A DNA stretch of 15,675 nucleotides from Hippea sp. (GTDB taxonomy: Bacteria > Campylobacterota_A > Desulfurellia > Desulfurellales > Hippeaceae): positions 1 through 15,675 of the forward strand of contig WFRG01000135.1 in assembly GCA_015486705.1 (NCBI GenBank), given 5' to 3'. Numbering within the stretch: position 1 is the first letter of the stretch; each line of letters starts with the position of its first letter. Position numbers and translations under genes: made by a program. This document shows, in pieces, positions 7,795 to 15,525 of this stretch. Under the pieces are notes generated by a model. The model had not been told where the DNA came from, searched no databases, and was given only the letters and a program-made list of their open reading frames with translations.

Positions 7795-8157
7795 CTAAAA
7801 TTTAAGTCCTGCTTTTCTTGCACTATCAGCAAGAGCTTTTACCTTACCATGATAAATATATCCATTTCTGTCGAAAACAACTTTATCTATACCTTTTTCT
7901 AAAGCTTTCTTGGCTATAGACTCACCCACAACTATTGCAGACTTAACATTGCTACCTTTTACCTTATCCCTCAAATCAACATCTAATGTAGAGGCAGAAA
8001 CCAACGTTACGCCGTTCTCATCATCTACTATTTGAGCATAGATATGATTCAAACTCTTATAAACACACAATCTTGGCCTTTCAGCTGTGCCCCTTATTTT
8101 GTATTTTATTCTCTGTTTTCTTTTTAGTCTTTCTTTTTTTCTATCTACGGTAGACAT
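7795..8157 (-). CDS. rplR: 50S ribosomal protein L18
   Basis: 5S rRNA-binding protein of the central protuberance. 120 residues with a basic N-terminal tail ([20 protein letters not shown]), then [20 protein letters not shown] and the C-terminal [20 protein letters not shown] ending ARKAGLKF, all typical. Length is standard. A G-rich GGGGG stretch before the ATG probably acts as SD. Located between rplF and rpsE as in other bacteria. Confidence 0.99.
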   Translation of the reverse strand: MSTVDRKKERLKRKQRIKYKIRGTAERPRLCVYKSLNHIYAQIVDDENGVTLVSASTLDVDLRDKVKGSNVKSAIVVGESIAKKALEKGIDKVVFDRNGYIYHGKVKALADSARKAGLKF

Positions 8158-8171
8158 CTATCAACCCCCAT

Positions 8172-8717
8172 TTATTTTGCAGCAGCTTTGCCCATCTTTT
8201 TTCTAATTTGTTCATCTTTATACCTTATACCTTTACCCTTGTAAGGTTCCGGTGGCCTAATAGCTCTAATTTGACTTGCAACAAGGCCAACAAGCTGCTT
8301 ATCTATCCCAGATACAGTTATTTCAACACCCCTTTTATCAACTTCTATATTTATTCCATCAGGTATATTGTACTCAACATCATGGGAATACCCAACGGAT
8401 AAAACAAGTGTTTTTCCTTTAACGTTGGATTTATAACCTACACCTTCTATCTGTAATATTTTTCGGAAACCACTGGAAACACCAACTACCGCATTATTTA
8501 TAAGACTTCTATAGAGCCCATGCATAGCTTTACTATTTTTAGAATCGCCTTTAGATTTCACATAGATAAATTTATCGTCTTTTTCAACTGCAACATAAAC
8601 TGGATTAAATTCTTGTTCCAACTGCCCCTTAGGGCCTTTAAGCTCAACTATACTATCACCTATCTTTACCTCTACCCCTGCAGGAATAGGGATAGGCGCT
8701 TTTCCTATCCTTGACAT
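8172..8717 (-). CDS. rplF: 50S ribosomal protein L6
   Basis: Large-subunit protein near the factor-binding centre, made of two similar alpha/beta domains. 181 residues: MSRIGKAPIPIPAGVEVKI at the start, VELKGPKGQLEQEF in the first domain and the family signature PPEPYKGKGIRYKDE near the C-terminus. AGGAGG lies 5 nt before the ATG. Ends in a KKMGKAAAK tail. Follows rpsH by 13 nt. Confidence 0.99.
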   Translation of the reverse strand: MSRIGKAPIPIPAGVEVKIGDSIVELKGPKGQLEQEFNPVYVAVEKDDKFIYVKSKGDSKNSKAMHGLYRSLINNAVVGVSSGFRKILQIEGVGYKSNVKGKTLVLSVGYSHDVEYNIPDGINIEVDKRGVEITVSGIDKQLVGLVASQIRAIRPPEPYKGKGIRYKDEQIRKKMGKAAAK

Positions 8718-8730
8718 TGCAACCTCCTAA

Positions 8731-9132
8731 TTAAAATACCTCGCAGATGTACTCTCCACCCATATTGCGCTTCTTTGCCTCATAAGTAGTCATAACGCCT
8801 TGGGGTGTAGAAATTATGCCAATACCTAAGCCATTCATAACTGGCTTTATATCACTTGAAGATATATAAACCCTTCTTGATGGTCTTGTAACCATATTAA
8901 CTCTCATTATGGCTGGCTTCCTTTTGTTGCTATCAGCGTACTTTAGAAATACTCTAAGCATATTCCTATTCCCAGTGTCTGTTAGCTCTTTATAATCAGT
9001 TATATAACCTTCGTCTTTTAGAATTCTAACTACGTTCTTAACTAAATTATTGCTTGCAACATCAACATAATCGTGTTTTGCCTTCAATCCATTCTTTATC
9101 TTAGATAAACAATCTGCTACCTTCTTACTCAT
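8731..9132 (-). CDS. rpsH: 30S ribosomal protein S8
   Basis: 16S rRNA central-domain binder; in E. coli it also represses the spc operon. 133 residues. The N-terminal block ADCLSKIKNGLKAKHDYV stands in for the common ADMLTRIRNG form and is a somewhat divergent version. The C-terminal half has the conserved VYISSSDIKPVMNGLGIGII and STPQGVMTTYEAKKRNMGGE signature. SD AGGTGG overlaps the rpsN TAG stop region, giving a 7-nt gap. Confidence 0.99.
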   Translation of the reverse strand: MSKKVADCLSKIKNGLKAKHDYVDVASNNLVKNVVRILKDEGYITDYKELTDTGNRNMLRVFLKYADSNKRKPAIMRVNMVTRPSRRVYISSSDIKPVMNGLGIGIISTPQGVMTTYEAKKRNMGGEYICEVF

Positions 9133-9139
9133 AAGCCAC

Positions 9140-9325
9140 CTACCAACTCGCCTTTTTTACTCCGGGTATCTCACCTTTACCAGCAAGTGTTCTGAAACAC
9201 ACCCTGCAAATTCCGAATTTCCTTATGTAACCCCTGGGCCTCCCACAGATTTTGCACCTATTTCTCTCTCTTACCTTAAATTTAGGAGGTCTCTTGGATT
9301 TTTCTATCAACGCTTTTCTTGCCAT
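9140..9325 (-). CDS. rpsN: 30S ribosomal protein S14, zinc-binding (type Z)
   Basis: Small-subunit head protein. 61 residues, the short zinc form. Cys24, Cys27, Cys40 and Cys43 lie in [20 protein letters not shown] and the adjacent C-F-R; the end is GVKKASW. The long zinc-free type found in enterobacteria is about 100 residues, so this is clearly the type Z (C+) form. AGAGGAGAGGG precedes the ATG. 11 nt after rplE. Confidence 0.99.
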   Translation of the reverse strand: MARKALIEKSKRPPKFKVRERNRCKICGRPRGYIRKFGICRVCFRTLAGKGEIPGVKKASW

Positions 9326-9336
9326 ACCCTCTCCTC

Positions 9337-9897
9337 TTAATTTGATTTTCTAAACGGCATTCCAAAGGCTTCTAACAAAGCCTTGGCTTCTTTATCAGTC
9401 TCAGACGTAGTTACAATCGTTACACTTAAACCGTGAACTTTTACTATTTTATCATAGTTAATCTCAGGGAATATTAATTGTTCCGTTATGCCCAAGGTAT
9501 AATTTCCACGCCCATCAAAACCTCTTAGAGGAACACCTCTAAAATCCCTTATTCTTGGTACTGCAAATGATATGAACCTATCCAGAAACTCATAAGCCCT
9601 ATCGCCTCTTAGGGTAACCTTACAACCAATAGGCATACCTTTTCTCAGTTTAAAGTTAGCGATGGATTTTTTTGCCCTTGTAATAACCCCCCTTTGGCCA
9701 GTAATGAGAGAAAATTCGTCTAAAACAGACTCCAATAGTTTTATATCGTGCATGCCCTCAGCAAGGCCAGCATTCAACACAACCTTTTCCAATTTCGGAA
9801 CTTGCATAACATTTTTATAGGAAAATTCCTTCATCAGCCGAGGTATTATCTCTTCCCTGTAAACCTTTTTGAGCCTCGGAATGTATTTCTCAGACAT
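9337..9897 (-). CDS. rplE: 50S ribosomal protein L5
   Basis: 5S rRNA-binding protein of the central protuberance that forms a bridge with S13. 186 residues: [20 protein letters not shown] and [14 protein letters not shown] in the N-half, [20 protein letters not shown] and [20 protein letters not shown] in the middle, ending in [20 protein letters not shown]. All are standard L5 blocks. SD AAGGAGGAG overlaps the rplX TAA stop. In E. coli the S8 translational operator lies near this start; here the gap is only 14 nt. Confidence 0.99.
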   Translation of the reverse strand: MSEKYIPRLKKVYREEIIPRLMKEFSYKNVMQVPKLEKVVLNAGLAEGMHDIKLLESVLDEFSLITGQRGVITRAKKSIANFKLRKGMPIGCKVTLRGDRAYEFLDRFISFAVPRIRDFRGVPLRGFDGRGNYTLGITEQLIFPEINYDKIVKVHGLSVTIVTTSETDKEAKALLEAFGMPFRKSN

Positions 9898-9911
9898 TAA
9901 ACTTCTCCTCC

Positions 9912-10235
9912 TTAGATCGTCTCACCACATTTTTTACAGTACCTAACCTTTTCTCCGCTTTCCAAGAACTTAATACCTACCCTGGTGGGCTTATTGCAGT
10001 GAGGGCATATGAGCATAACGTTGGAAATATGGATTGGTGCTTCTTTTTCAATAATTCCACCCTTACTTGTCGAAGATGCTTTAACATGCTTCTTAACTAT
10101 TCTAACACCCTCTACAATCACGCTGTTTTTTTCAGGAACAAAAGAAATAATTGTTCCTTCCCTTCCCTTATCTTTACCAGCTATAACTCTAACCTTATCG
10201 TTCTTTTTCAGTTTGGTTGTCATTTTTCTCATCAT
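9912..10235 (-). CDS. rplX: 50S ribosomal protein L24 with CxxC zinc ribbon
   Basis: Assembly-initiator protein of the large subunit, KOW/SH3-like. 107 residues from ATG 10235. KOW motif at about 10-37 ([20 protein letters not shown]) and a C-terminal ribbon with Cys77, Cys80, Cys100 and Cys103. Start is ambiguous: two consecutive ATGs at 10235 and 10232 and a third at 10223. GAGGTG is 4 nt (by its GAGG core) before the first and 7 nt before the second; the first gives the ATGA overlap with rplN seen at other junctions here. MTTKLKKND from 10223 also resembles the family start but has only a weak SD. Confidence 0.95.
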   Translation of the reverse strand: MMRKMTTKLKKNDKVRVIAGKDKGREGTIISFVPEKNSVIVEGVRIVKKHVKASSTSKGGIIEKEAPIHISNVMLICPHCNKPTRVGIKFLESGEKVRYCKKCGETI

Positions 10236-10600
10236 AACACCTCTGGAGCAAGAGAAATTATCTTCATAAACTCTTTAGCCCTTAATTCTCTAACAACAGG
10301 ACCAAAAATCCTTGTGCCTATAGGCTCCTTCTGGTTGTTGATTAGGACAGCTGCATTTTCATCAAATTTCACATAAGTTCCATCAGGTCTTCTAAATTCC
10401 TTTTTAGTCCTAACAACAACAGCCTTAACAACGTTGCCCTTCTTAACTTTACCGTTTGGATCTGCTTCTTTAACCGAAGCAACGATTATATCACCAACCC
10501 TGGCATATCTTTTGCGGCTACCGCCAAGCACTTTTATACACATTATTTTTTTAGCGCCAGAGTTATCGGCAACTTTTAAAATTGTGTATGGCTGTATCAT
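10232..10600 (-). CDS. rplN: 50S ribosomal protein L14
   Basis: Large-subunit protein that contacts 16S rRNA in an intersubunit bridge and is the docking site for silencing factor RsfS. 122 residues, the standard length: [40 protein letters not shown] and the end [20 protein letters not shown] lies 7 nt before the ATG. It overlaps rpsQ by 4 nt upstream and rplX downstream. Confidence 0.99.
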   Translation of the reverse strand: MIQPYTILKVADNSGAKKIMCIKVLGGSRKRYARVGDIIVASVKEADPNGKVKKGNVVKAVVVRTKKEFRRPDGTYVKFDENAAVLINNQKEPIGTRIFGPVVRELRAKEFMKIISLAPEVL

Positions 10601-10860
10601 CTTTCATCTCCCAATCCTACGTATTTCTCGGTGATTTCAAGTAACCTAAAATGTTTATCTTTAGAAATTGGTCTACATTCAATAAACCTTATTCTATCCC
10701 CTTTTTTTGCCTCATTGTGTTCGTCATGAACCTTAAACCTTTTTCTTCTCTTTATGTACTTGTGGAATTTAGGATGTTCTATCAGTGTTTCTACTTCCAC
10801 AACAACAGTTTTATCCATCTTGTCACTAACAACTATTCCTTCTTTCACTAACTTGCTCAT
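10597..10860 (-). CDS. rpsQ: 30S ribosomal protein S17
   Basis: OB-fold protein binding the 5' domain of 16S rRNA. 87 residues. [20 protein letters not shown] at the N-terminus, [20 protein letters not shown] in the middle and the signature [20 protein letters not shown] near the end. SD AAGGGTG overlaps the end of rpmC; the gap is 2 nt. The stop overlaps the rplN start (ATGA). Confidence 0.99.
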   Translation of the reverse strand: MSKLVKEGIVVSDKMDKTVVVEVETLIEHPKFHKYIKRRKRFKVHDEHNEAKKGDRIRFIECRPISKDKHFRLLEITEKYVGLGDER

Positions 10861-10862
10861 GC

Positions 10863-11060
10863 CTATTCACCCTTCTTGAGTTTCTCATTTTTTACTGTGA
10901 GAACCCTCGCCAAGTCTTTACGCAAATTTCTAATTTTGTGTGGGTTATCCACCTGTTCCAGCCCTTTCCTCATATTAAGCTTAAATATCTCTTCCCTTAG
11001 TTTCTTCTCCTCATTAATCAATTCTTCCAAACTTTTTTCCCTCAACTCTGCTGCTTTCAT
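10863..11060 (-). CDS. rpmC: 50S ribosomal protein L29
   Basis: Small all-alpha protein beside the peptide exit tunnel, part of the docking area for trigger factor and SRP. 65 residues from ATG 11060: [20 protein letters not shown], then [20 protein letters not shown] and a basic tail. ATG 11060 is preferred to the in-frame ATG 11066 because GGAG sits 9 nt upstream (only 3 nt from 11066) and family members start MKA-ELR. It overlaps the rplP TGA by 4 nt. Confidence 0.97.
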   Translation of the reverse strand: MKAAELREKSLEELINEEKKLREEIFKLNMRKGLEQVDNPHKIRNLRKDLARVLTVKNEKLKKGE

Positions 11061-11479
11061 AGCCATTCACTCCGTTTAACGATTTTCATTTCAATGTTGA
11101 ATTTTCGAGAAGCAAGTTCAAAAGCTCTTTTTGCTAAATCTTCGCTTACACCAGCTACCTCATAAAGAATTCTTCCTGGCTTTACAACAACAACCCATTT
11201 CTCAATAGAGCCTTTACCTTTTCCCATCCTCGTCTCGGCCGGTTTCTTTGTTAGAGGAAAATCTGGGAATACTCTAACCCATATCTTACCTTGATGCTTC
11301 AGTACCCTATTAATTGTAATTCTTGCAGCCTCAATTTGCCTATTGGTGATTTCCCCCCTACCTACAGCTTTGAGTCCAAAGTCCCCAAACGCTAATTTAT
11401 AACCTCTCTTAGCTGTTCCTCTAACTCCATTTCTCTTTCTCTGATACTTCCTATATTTGGTTCTTTTCGGCATTAACAT
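11057..11479 (-). CDS. rplP: 50S ribosomal protein L16
   Basis: Essential protein that positions A-site tRNA near the peptidyl-transferase centre. 140 residues starting [18 protein letters not shown]. The [20 protein letters not shown] block includes the flexible loop; Arg84 corresponds to the E. coli arginine that can be hydroxylated, although whether this organism modifies it is unknown. AAGGTGGG lies about 9 nt before the ATG. An 18-nt gap separates it from rpsC. Confidence 0.99.
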   Translation of the reverse strand: MLMPKRTKYRKYQRKRNGVRGTAKRGYKLAFGDFGLKAVGRGEITNRQIEAARITINRVLKHQGKIWVRVFPDFPLTKKPAETRMGKGKGSIEKWVVVVKPGRILYEVAGVSEDLAKRAFELASRKFNIEMKIVKRSEWL

Positions 11480-11497
11480 GGTTCAATCCCACCTTTC

Positions 11498-12127
11498 CTA
11501 CTTTGTAGATACCATTCCATTAAACACCCAAACCTTCACACCTATAACGCCAGCCTGGGTCAAACTCTCGGCAAATCCATAGTCTATATCTGCGCGTAAG
11601 GTGCTTAACGGAACTCGACCCTCTTTAATCCACTCGGTACGAGCCATCTCCGCCCCACCTAATTTTCCTGCAACCTGAATTTTTATACCCTTTGCCCCCT
11701 TTTTTAATGCAAGATAGGCTGCCCTTTTAATCACTCTTCTATATGGCATTCTTTTTTCAATCTGTAATGCTATATTCTCAGCAATCAATTGAGCATCTTT
11801 TTCTGGAACAGAAACATCCTTAACGTTTATTGTCACATTAGAGTCCGTCATGTCTTTGATGTATTCTTTAAGCTTCTCTACCTCTGAGCCCTTCCTTCCT
11901 ATTATGATACCAGGCATAGCTGCGTATATATTAATGGTCATTTTGTTTCTTTTTCTCTCTATTTCTACCTTAGAAATACCCGCATAGTATACTCTTGATT
12001 TTATCGCTTTCTTTATTTTCTGATCTTCTAAAAATCTATCCTTATAATCTTTCTCCGCATACCAACGAGACGTCCACGTTTTTGTTATCCCAAGCCTTAA
12101 ACCAATGGGGTTTACTTTTTGACCCAA
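11498..12127 (-). CDS. rpsC: 30S ribosomal protein S3 (TTG start)
   Basis: Small-subunit head protein at the mRNA entry channel with helicase-like function. 209 residues. The family start MGQKVNPIGLRLG is encoded directly after a TTG codon, and AGGAGG is 6 nt upstream; an in-frame ATG at 12148 would put an atypical MESRRWV before the conserved start and overlap rplV, so TTG at 12127 is chosen. KH domain with GIIIGRKG (GxxG loop at 77-80), then the C-terminal S3 domain with KGIKIQVAGKLGGAEMART and a short tail. Gap to rplV is 10 nt. Confidence 0.97.
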   Translation of the reverse strand: MGQKVNPIGLRLGITKTWTSRWYAEKDYKDRFLEDQKIKKAIKSRVYYAGISKVEIERKRNKMTINIYAAMPGIIIGRKGSEVEKLKEYIKDMTDSNVTINVKDVSVPEKDAQLIAENIALQIEKRMPYRRVIKRAAYLALKKGAKGIKIQVAGKLGGAEMARTEWIKEGRVPLSTLRADIDYGFAESLTQAGVIGVKVWVFNGMVSTK

Positions 12128-12137
12128 AACCCACCTC

Positions 12138-12464
12138 CTACTTTCCAATAATCACTGTAATATTGCTTGTTCTTTTAATAATTCTTCCAGCTCTGCCCAT
12201 AGCCCTTGCCCTATACCTTTTAAGCTTAATACCATCATCAGCAACTACATTTAAAACCTTAAAACCATCAACATCCATGCCTTGTTCCAAAGCATTAGCA
12301 ACTGCTGATTCTAATAATTTTCTCAATATATAAGAGGCTTTCCTGTTGGAATACTTAAGCAACACTAAAGCCTCATCCACACTTCTACCTTTGACTAAAT
12401 CAATAATAGCTCTAACCTTTGTAGGAGATATTTTAGCACTCTTTAAAAACGCCCTTGCTTCCAT
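12138..12464 (-). CDS. rplV: 50S ribosomal protein L22
   Basis: Large-subunit protein whose long beta-hairpin lines the peptide exit tunnel and is a site of macrolide-resistance changes in other bacteria. 108 residues: ARAFLKSAKISPTKVRAIID, the YSNRKASYILRKLLESAVANA helix region, and the hairpin DDGIKLKRYRARAMGRAGRI ending RTSNITVIIGK. No insertion or deletion in the hairpin is evident. SD is weak (GGTGAG close to the ATG). 12 nt after rpsS. Confidence 0.98.
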   Translation of the reverse strand: MEARAFLKSAKISPTKVRAIIDLVKGRSVDEALVLLKYSNRKASYILRKLLESAVANALEQGMDVDGFKVLNVVADDGIKLKRYRARAMGRAGRIIKRTSNITVIIGK

Positions 12465-12476
12465 AGCTCACCAACC

Positions 12477-12758
12477 CTACTTACCTATTTTCTTCTGTAC
12501 CACACCCTTGTGGCCTTTGAATGTTCTTGTCGGAACAAACTCCCCAAGCTTATATCCCACCATATTCTCTGTAACATATACAGGAACAAACTTCTTTCCA
12601 TTATGAACAGCAAAGGTAAACCCAACAAACTCAGGTATTATAGTACTTCTTCTCGACCATGTTTTTATCATTGTCTTCTTACCAGAGCCCTTCATCTTTT
12701 CAACTTTTTTTAAAAGTTTCTCATCAACAAAAGGCCCTTTCTTTAAACTTCTCGGCAT
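12477..12758 (-). CDS. rpsS: 30S ribosomal protein S19
   Basis: Small-subunit head protein that contacts S13 and intersubunit bridge elements. 93 residues, standard: [40 protein letters not shown] and the signature [20 protein letters not shown] with [16 protein letters not shown] overlaps the region just after the rplB TAG stop and precedes the ATG in the 12-nt gap. Confidence 0.99.
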   Translation of the reverse strand: MPRSLKKGPFVDEKLLKKVEKMKGSGKKTMIKTWSRRSTIIPEFVGFTFAVHNGKKFVPVYVTENMVGYKLGEFVPTRTFKGHKGVVQKKIGK

Positions 12759-12770
12759 AAACTCAGCCTC

Positions 12771-13595
12771 CTATTTCTTTCTTCTTGTGACAATAAATTT
12801 ATCCGTTCTCTTGTTGCGGCGTGTCTTATAACCTTTTGTCGGAATACCCCAAGGCGTAACGGGTGTCCCACCTGTTCCTGTTCTACCTTCACCACCACCA
12901 TGTGGGTGATCAATTGGGTTCATTGCAACACCTCTAACCTGAGGCCTGTATCCCCTATGTATCATCCTACCGGCTTTACCCCAGCTTATATTGCTGTAAT
13001 CAGTGTTACCTACCTGTCCTACAGTTGCATAACACTCAACATTTATCAACCTCATTTCACCGCTTGGTAACTTTATATGAGCATATTTGCCCTCTTTAGC
13101 CATTATCTGGGCCATAGCTCCTGCGCTTCTTGCAAGCTGAGCTCCACCTTTTGGCTTTAGTTCAATATTATGCACAACTGTACCAACAGGAATTTTTTTA
13201 ATAGGCAGAGCATTGCCAACCTTAATCTCGGCATTTTCACCGGCTTCTACTGTATCACCCACTTTCAAGCCCAATGGCGCTATAATGTAGCGTTTCTCGC
13301 CATCTTTGTAGGCTAATAAAGCAATTCTTGCATTTCTGTTTGGATCGTATTCTATAGACTTAACAACGGCAGGTATGCCTCTTTTATCCCTTTTAAAATC
13401 TATAATTCTATAGAATCTTTTTACCCTGCCGCCTCTTCCTCTAATACTTACATGGCCAAAATTATCCCTACCTGCACGATACTTTAAAATTTTTATAAGT
13501 GATTTCTCAGGTTTCTTCTTAGTTACATCTTTAAAATCTTGTACACTTGCTCCTCTTAAACCGTTTGTAACGGGCTTGTATACCTTGATACCCAT
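12771..13595 (-). CDS. rplB: 50S ribosomal protein L2
   Basis: One of the most conserved ribosomal proteins, needed for subunit association and peptidyl-transferase activity. 274 residues. N-terminal OB-like domain with [19 protein letters not shown], central SH3-like domain with [26 protein letters not shown] split around 159-182, and the C-terminal [14 protein letters not shown], where His230 matches the functionally important E. coli His229. The lysine/arginine-rich tail ends VTRRKK. SD AAAGAGG before the ATG; 14 nt after rplW. Confidence 0.99.
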   Translation of the reverse strand: MGIKVYKPVTNGLRGASVQDFKDVTKKKPEKSLIKILKYRAGRDNFGHVSIRGRGGRVKRFYRIIDFKRDKRGIPAVVKSIEYDPNRNARIALLAYKDGEKRYIIAPLGLKVGDTVEAGENAEIKVGNALPIKKIPVGTVVHNIELKPKGGAQLARSAGAMAQIMAKEGKYAHIKLPSGEMRLINVECYATVGQVGNTDYSNISWGKAGRMIHRGYRPQVRGVAMNPIDHPHGGGEGRTGTGGTPVTPWGIPTKGYKTRRNKRTDKFIVTRRKK

Positions 13596-13609
13596 AGATC
13601 AACCTCTTT

Positions 13610-13885
13610 CTACAATTCCTTAAGTGTGTAACCTTCTTTTAGTGTAACAATAGCCTTTTTATATGAAGGCCTTCTACCCTTAATCCCCTTAAAAACCTTT
13701 CTCTTTCCTTTAACATTCAAAATATTTATTTTCTCTACCTTAACATCAAATAGCTCTTCTATAGCCTTCCTAACTTCAGGCTTATTGGCGCTTTTATGAA
13801 CCTTGAACACATACTTACCATTCTCCTGGTCAACAAACGCCTTCTCAGATATAACTCTCTCTTTTAAAACACTCCATTTATCCAT
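13610..13885 (-). CDS. rplW: 50S ribosomal protein L23
   Basis: Exit-tunnel rim protein that docks trigger factor and SRP. 91 residues from ATG 13885: MDKWSVLKERVISEKAFVDQ, then KYVFKVHKSANKPEVRKAIE (the FxVxxxAxKxExKxAIExxF family signature) and the KGRRPSYKKAIVTLKEGYTL end. ATG 13885 is chosen over an in-frame ATG at 13900 because GGGAG lies 8 nt upstream of it, no SD precedes 13900, and family members start about here. It overlaps rplD by 8 nt. Confidence 0.97.
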   Translation of the reverse strand: MDKWSVLKERVISEKAFVDQENGKYVFKVHKSANKPEVRKAIEELFDVKVEKINILNVKGKRKVFKGIKGRRPSYKKAIVTLKEGYTLKEL

Positions 13886-14501
13886 TGGCGATTCTCCCAT
13901 TTAGTTTATCTACAACTTCCTTAGGAACCACAATACTCTCAAAACGTAAAATATCATAAACGTTCAAACTATCTATGTTTCTAACCTCTACACCTTTTAT
14001 GTTTCTCAAAGAAAGGTATTCATTTTCCATGCCCTTTTCAAGGATAAATAACGCTTTTCTTAAGCCAAGCTTCTTAACAAGCTCATAAGCATCTTTAGTC
14101 TTCGGTTTTTCAAATTTCAGCTCTTCCAAAATTACAAAACTATCACTCTTAATTCTTTGAGCCAAAGCTTGATTAAAAGCCAATTTTTTCTCTTTCTTAT
14201 TCATTTTTATATTATAGTCCCTTGGCTTAGGTCCAAAAATAACTCCACCACCAACCCATAGAGGAGATCTTATAGAACCTGCTCTTGCCCTACCTGTTCC
14301 TTTTTGCCTCCAAGGTTTTTTTCCTCCCCCAGAAACATCGCCTCTAGTTTTGGTGCTAACAGTACCTTGCCTTGCGTTCATTAGCATAGCCCTAACAACC
14401 CTGTTAAACAGAACCCCTTTATTTTTAACTTCCTTCTCATCTACGTTTATCTCTATATCACCAACAACTTGGTTATCTTTATTTACAACTTTAACCTTCA
14501 T
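13878..14501 (-). CDS. rplD: 50S ribosomal protein L4
   Basis: Large-subunit protein whose extended loop reaches the exit tunnel; in E. coli it also represses the S10 operon. 207 residues. The loop region is visible as TRGDVSGGGKKPWRQKGTGR and ARAGSIRSPLWVGGGVIFGP, followed by the globular domain. Length is typical. AAGGGG at the very end of rplC is the probable SD; the gap to rplC is only 3 nt, so translation is likely coupled. Confidence 0.99.
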   Translation of the reverse strand: MKVKVVNKDNQVVGDIEINVDEKEVKNKGVLFNRVVRAMLMNARQGTVSTKTRGDVSGGGKKPWRQKGTGRARAGSIRSPLWVGGGVIFGPKPRDYNIKMNKKEKKLAFNQALAQRIKSDSFVILEELKFEKPKTKDAYELVKKLGLRKALFILEKGMENEYLSLRNIKGVEVRNIDSLNVYDILRFESIVVPKEVVDKLNGRIANG

Positions 14502-14504
14502 CGC

Positions 14505-15125
14505 TTAGTTCCCCTTCTTAATAATATTGACATAGCTTCCCTTTGATCCAGGAACTGCACCTTTTACAGCTATCAATTTCTTTTCAGAATCAACAAGCAC
14601 AACTTGTAAATTCTTAACAGTGATTCTCTCGTCCCCATAATGACCTGGCATCTTCCTACCCTTTACAACTCTACCGGGAAATTCGCACTGACCAATTGAA
14701 CCTGGTCTTCTATTGAACATTGAACCATGTGAATCTGGGCCTCCCGAAAAATTATGACGTCTCATTACGCCCGAAAAGCCCCTACCTTTGGTGCGCCCAA
14801 TAACATCAACAATCTCGCCTTTCTCAAAGATATCCACAGAAACAGCCTGTTTAACCTCAAACTTAGAAACATCTTCAAGCCTAAACTCTTTAAGAACCTT
14901 CTTAGGAGGAATACCAATTTTCTTGAACTGACCCAACATAGGTTTGTTAAGCCTTTTGTCCTTAGTGTCGATAAAACCTACCTGAACAGCATTGTAACCG
15001 TCTTTCTCTTTGGTTTTAACCTGGGTTATAACGCCATCTGTAGCTTCAAGTACCGTAACCGGAATTGCTTTACCATCAACATAAAGCTGCGTCATACCTA
15101 ACTTCTTAGCAATCAACCCTAACAT
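14505..15125 (-). CDS. rplC: 50S ribosomal protein L3
   Basis: Early-assembly large-subunit protein whose loop approaches the peptidyl-transferase centre. 206 residues: MLGLIAKKLGMTQLYVDGKA, RTKGRGFSGVMRRHNFSGGP (family signature), SHGSMFNRRPGSIGQ and GRKMPGHYGDERITVKNLQV. At the loop position where proteobacterial L3 has a PrmB-methylated Gln (GQNQTPG) this protein reads GQCEFPG (146-151 region), so that modification is probably absent. AGGAG lies 6 nt before the ATG. A 78-nt gap separates it from rpsJ. Confidence 0.99.
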   Translation of the reverse strand: MLGLIAKKLGMTQLYVDGKAIPVTVLEATDGVITQVKTKEKDGYNAVQVGFIDTKDKRLNKPMLGQFKKIGIPPKKVLKEFRLEDVSKFEVKQAVSVDIFEKGEIVDVIGRTKGRGFSGVMRRHNFSGGPDSHGSMFNRRPGSIGQCEFPGRVVKGRKMPGHYGDERITVKNLQVVLVDSEKKLIAVKGAVPGSKGSYVNIIKKGN

Positions 15126-15167
15126 TTATCACTCCTACTCCTCGTTTATTAATGTTAAGAAACAGAG

Positions 15168-15184
15168 GAACCTACAACAGGTTC
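15168..15184 (-). promoter_or_regulatory. Perfect inverted repeat in the rpsJ-rplC gap, possible leader hairpin
   Basis: On the minus (transcribed) strand GAACCT-GTTGT-AGGTTC forms a 6-bp perfect stem with a 5-nt loop, between rpsJ and rplC. No run of T follows, so it does not look like an intrinsic terminator. It lies in the only intergenic space of more than 21 nt in the cluster. A role in control or RNA processing is an inference; chance occurrence is possible. Confidence 0.35.
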
Positions 15185-15203
15185 TTATTTCCATTGGCAA
15201 CAT

Positions 15204-15512
15204 TTACTGCAGTTTAACCTCTATATCAACACCTGCAGGTAAATCTATCTTCATCAAAGCATCTACTGTTTGTTGAGATGCATCGACAATGTCCATGAGT
15301 CTTTTGTGGACTCTAATTTCAAATTGCTCTCTTGATTTTTTGTTTACATGTGGTGACCTCAAAACAGTATATCTAGAAATTCTTGTAGGTAAAGGAATGG
15401 GGCCTTTCACTTTGGCCCCTGTTTTTCTTATAGTTTCAATTATATCTTTAACAGAGCTATCCAATAACTCGCTTTCAAATGACTTCAATTTAAGCCTAAT
15501 TCTTTGTTCCAT
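15204..15512 (-). CDS. rpsJ: 30S ribosomal protein S10 / NusE
   Basis: Small-subunit head protein that also acts as NusE in transcription antitermination complexes with NusB. 102 residues from ATG 15512: [20 protein letters not shown], then the conserved [20 protein letters not shown] with [19 protein letters not shown] and an end [16 protein letters not shown] 15512 is preferred to an in-frame GTG at 15521 because AGAGGGTG precedes it at normal spacing and the family starts here. It follows tuf by 13 nt, so it has no long leader of its own. Confidence 0.98.
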   Translation of the reverse strand: MEQRIRLKLKSFESELLDSSVKDIIETIRKTGAKVKGPIPLPTRISRYTVLRSPHVNKKSREQFEIRVHKRLMDIVDASQQTVDALMKIDLPAGVDIEVKLQ

Positions 15513-15525
15513 AGCCGTCACCCTC

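Noticed and set aside
9999..10376. 125-residue plus-strand open frame across rplX/rplN
   Set aside because: It lies opposite two unmistakable ribosomal protein genes, has no recognisable domain and no context; it is an antisense shadow.
15168..15184. Intrinsic terminator after rpsJ
   Set aside because: The stem is only 6 bp and is followed by CTCTGTTTCTT rather than a T run, and the operon must continue into rplC.
15150..15203. Sigma-70-like promoter in the rpsJ-rplC gap
   Set aside because: TTGCCA near 15200-15195 and TTGTAG near 15177-15172 were tried as -35 boxes, but the sequences 17 nt downstream match TATAAT poorly.
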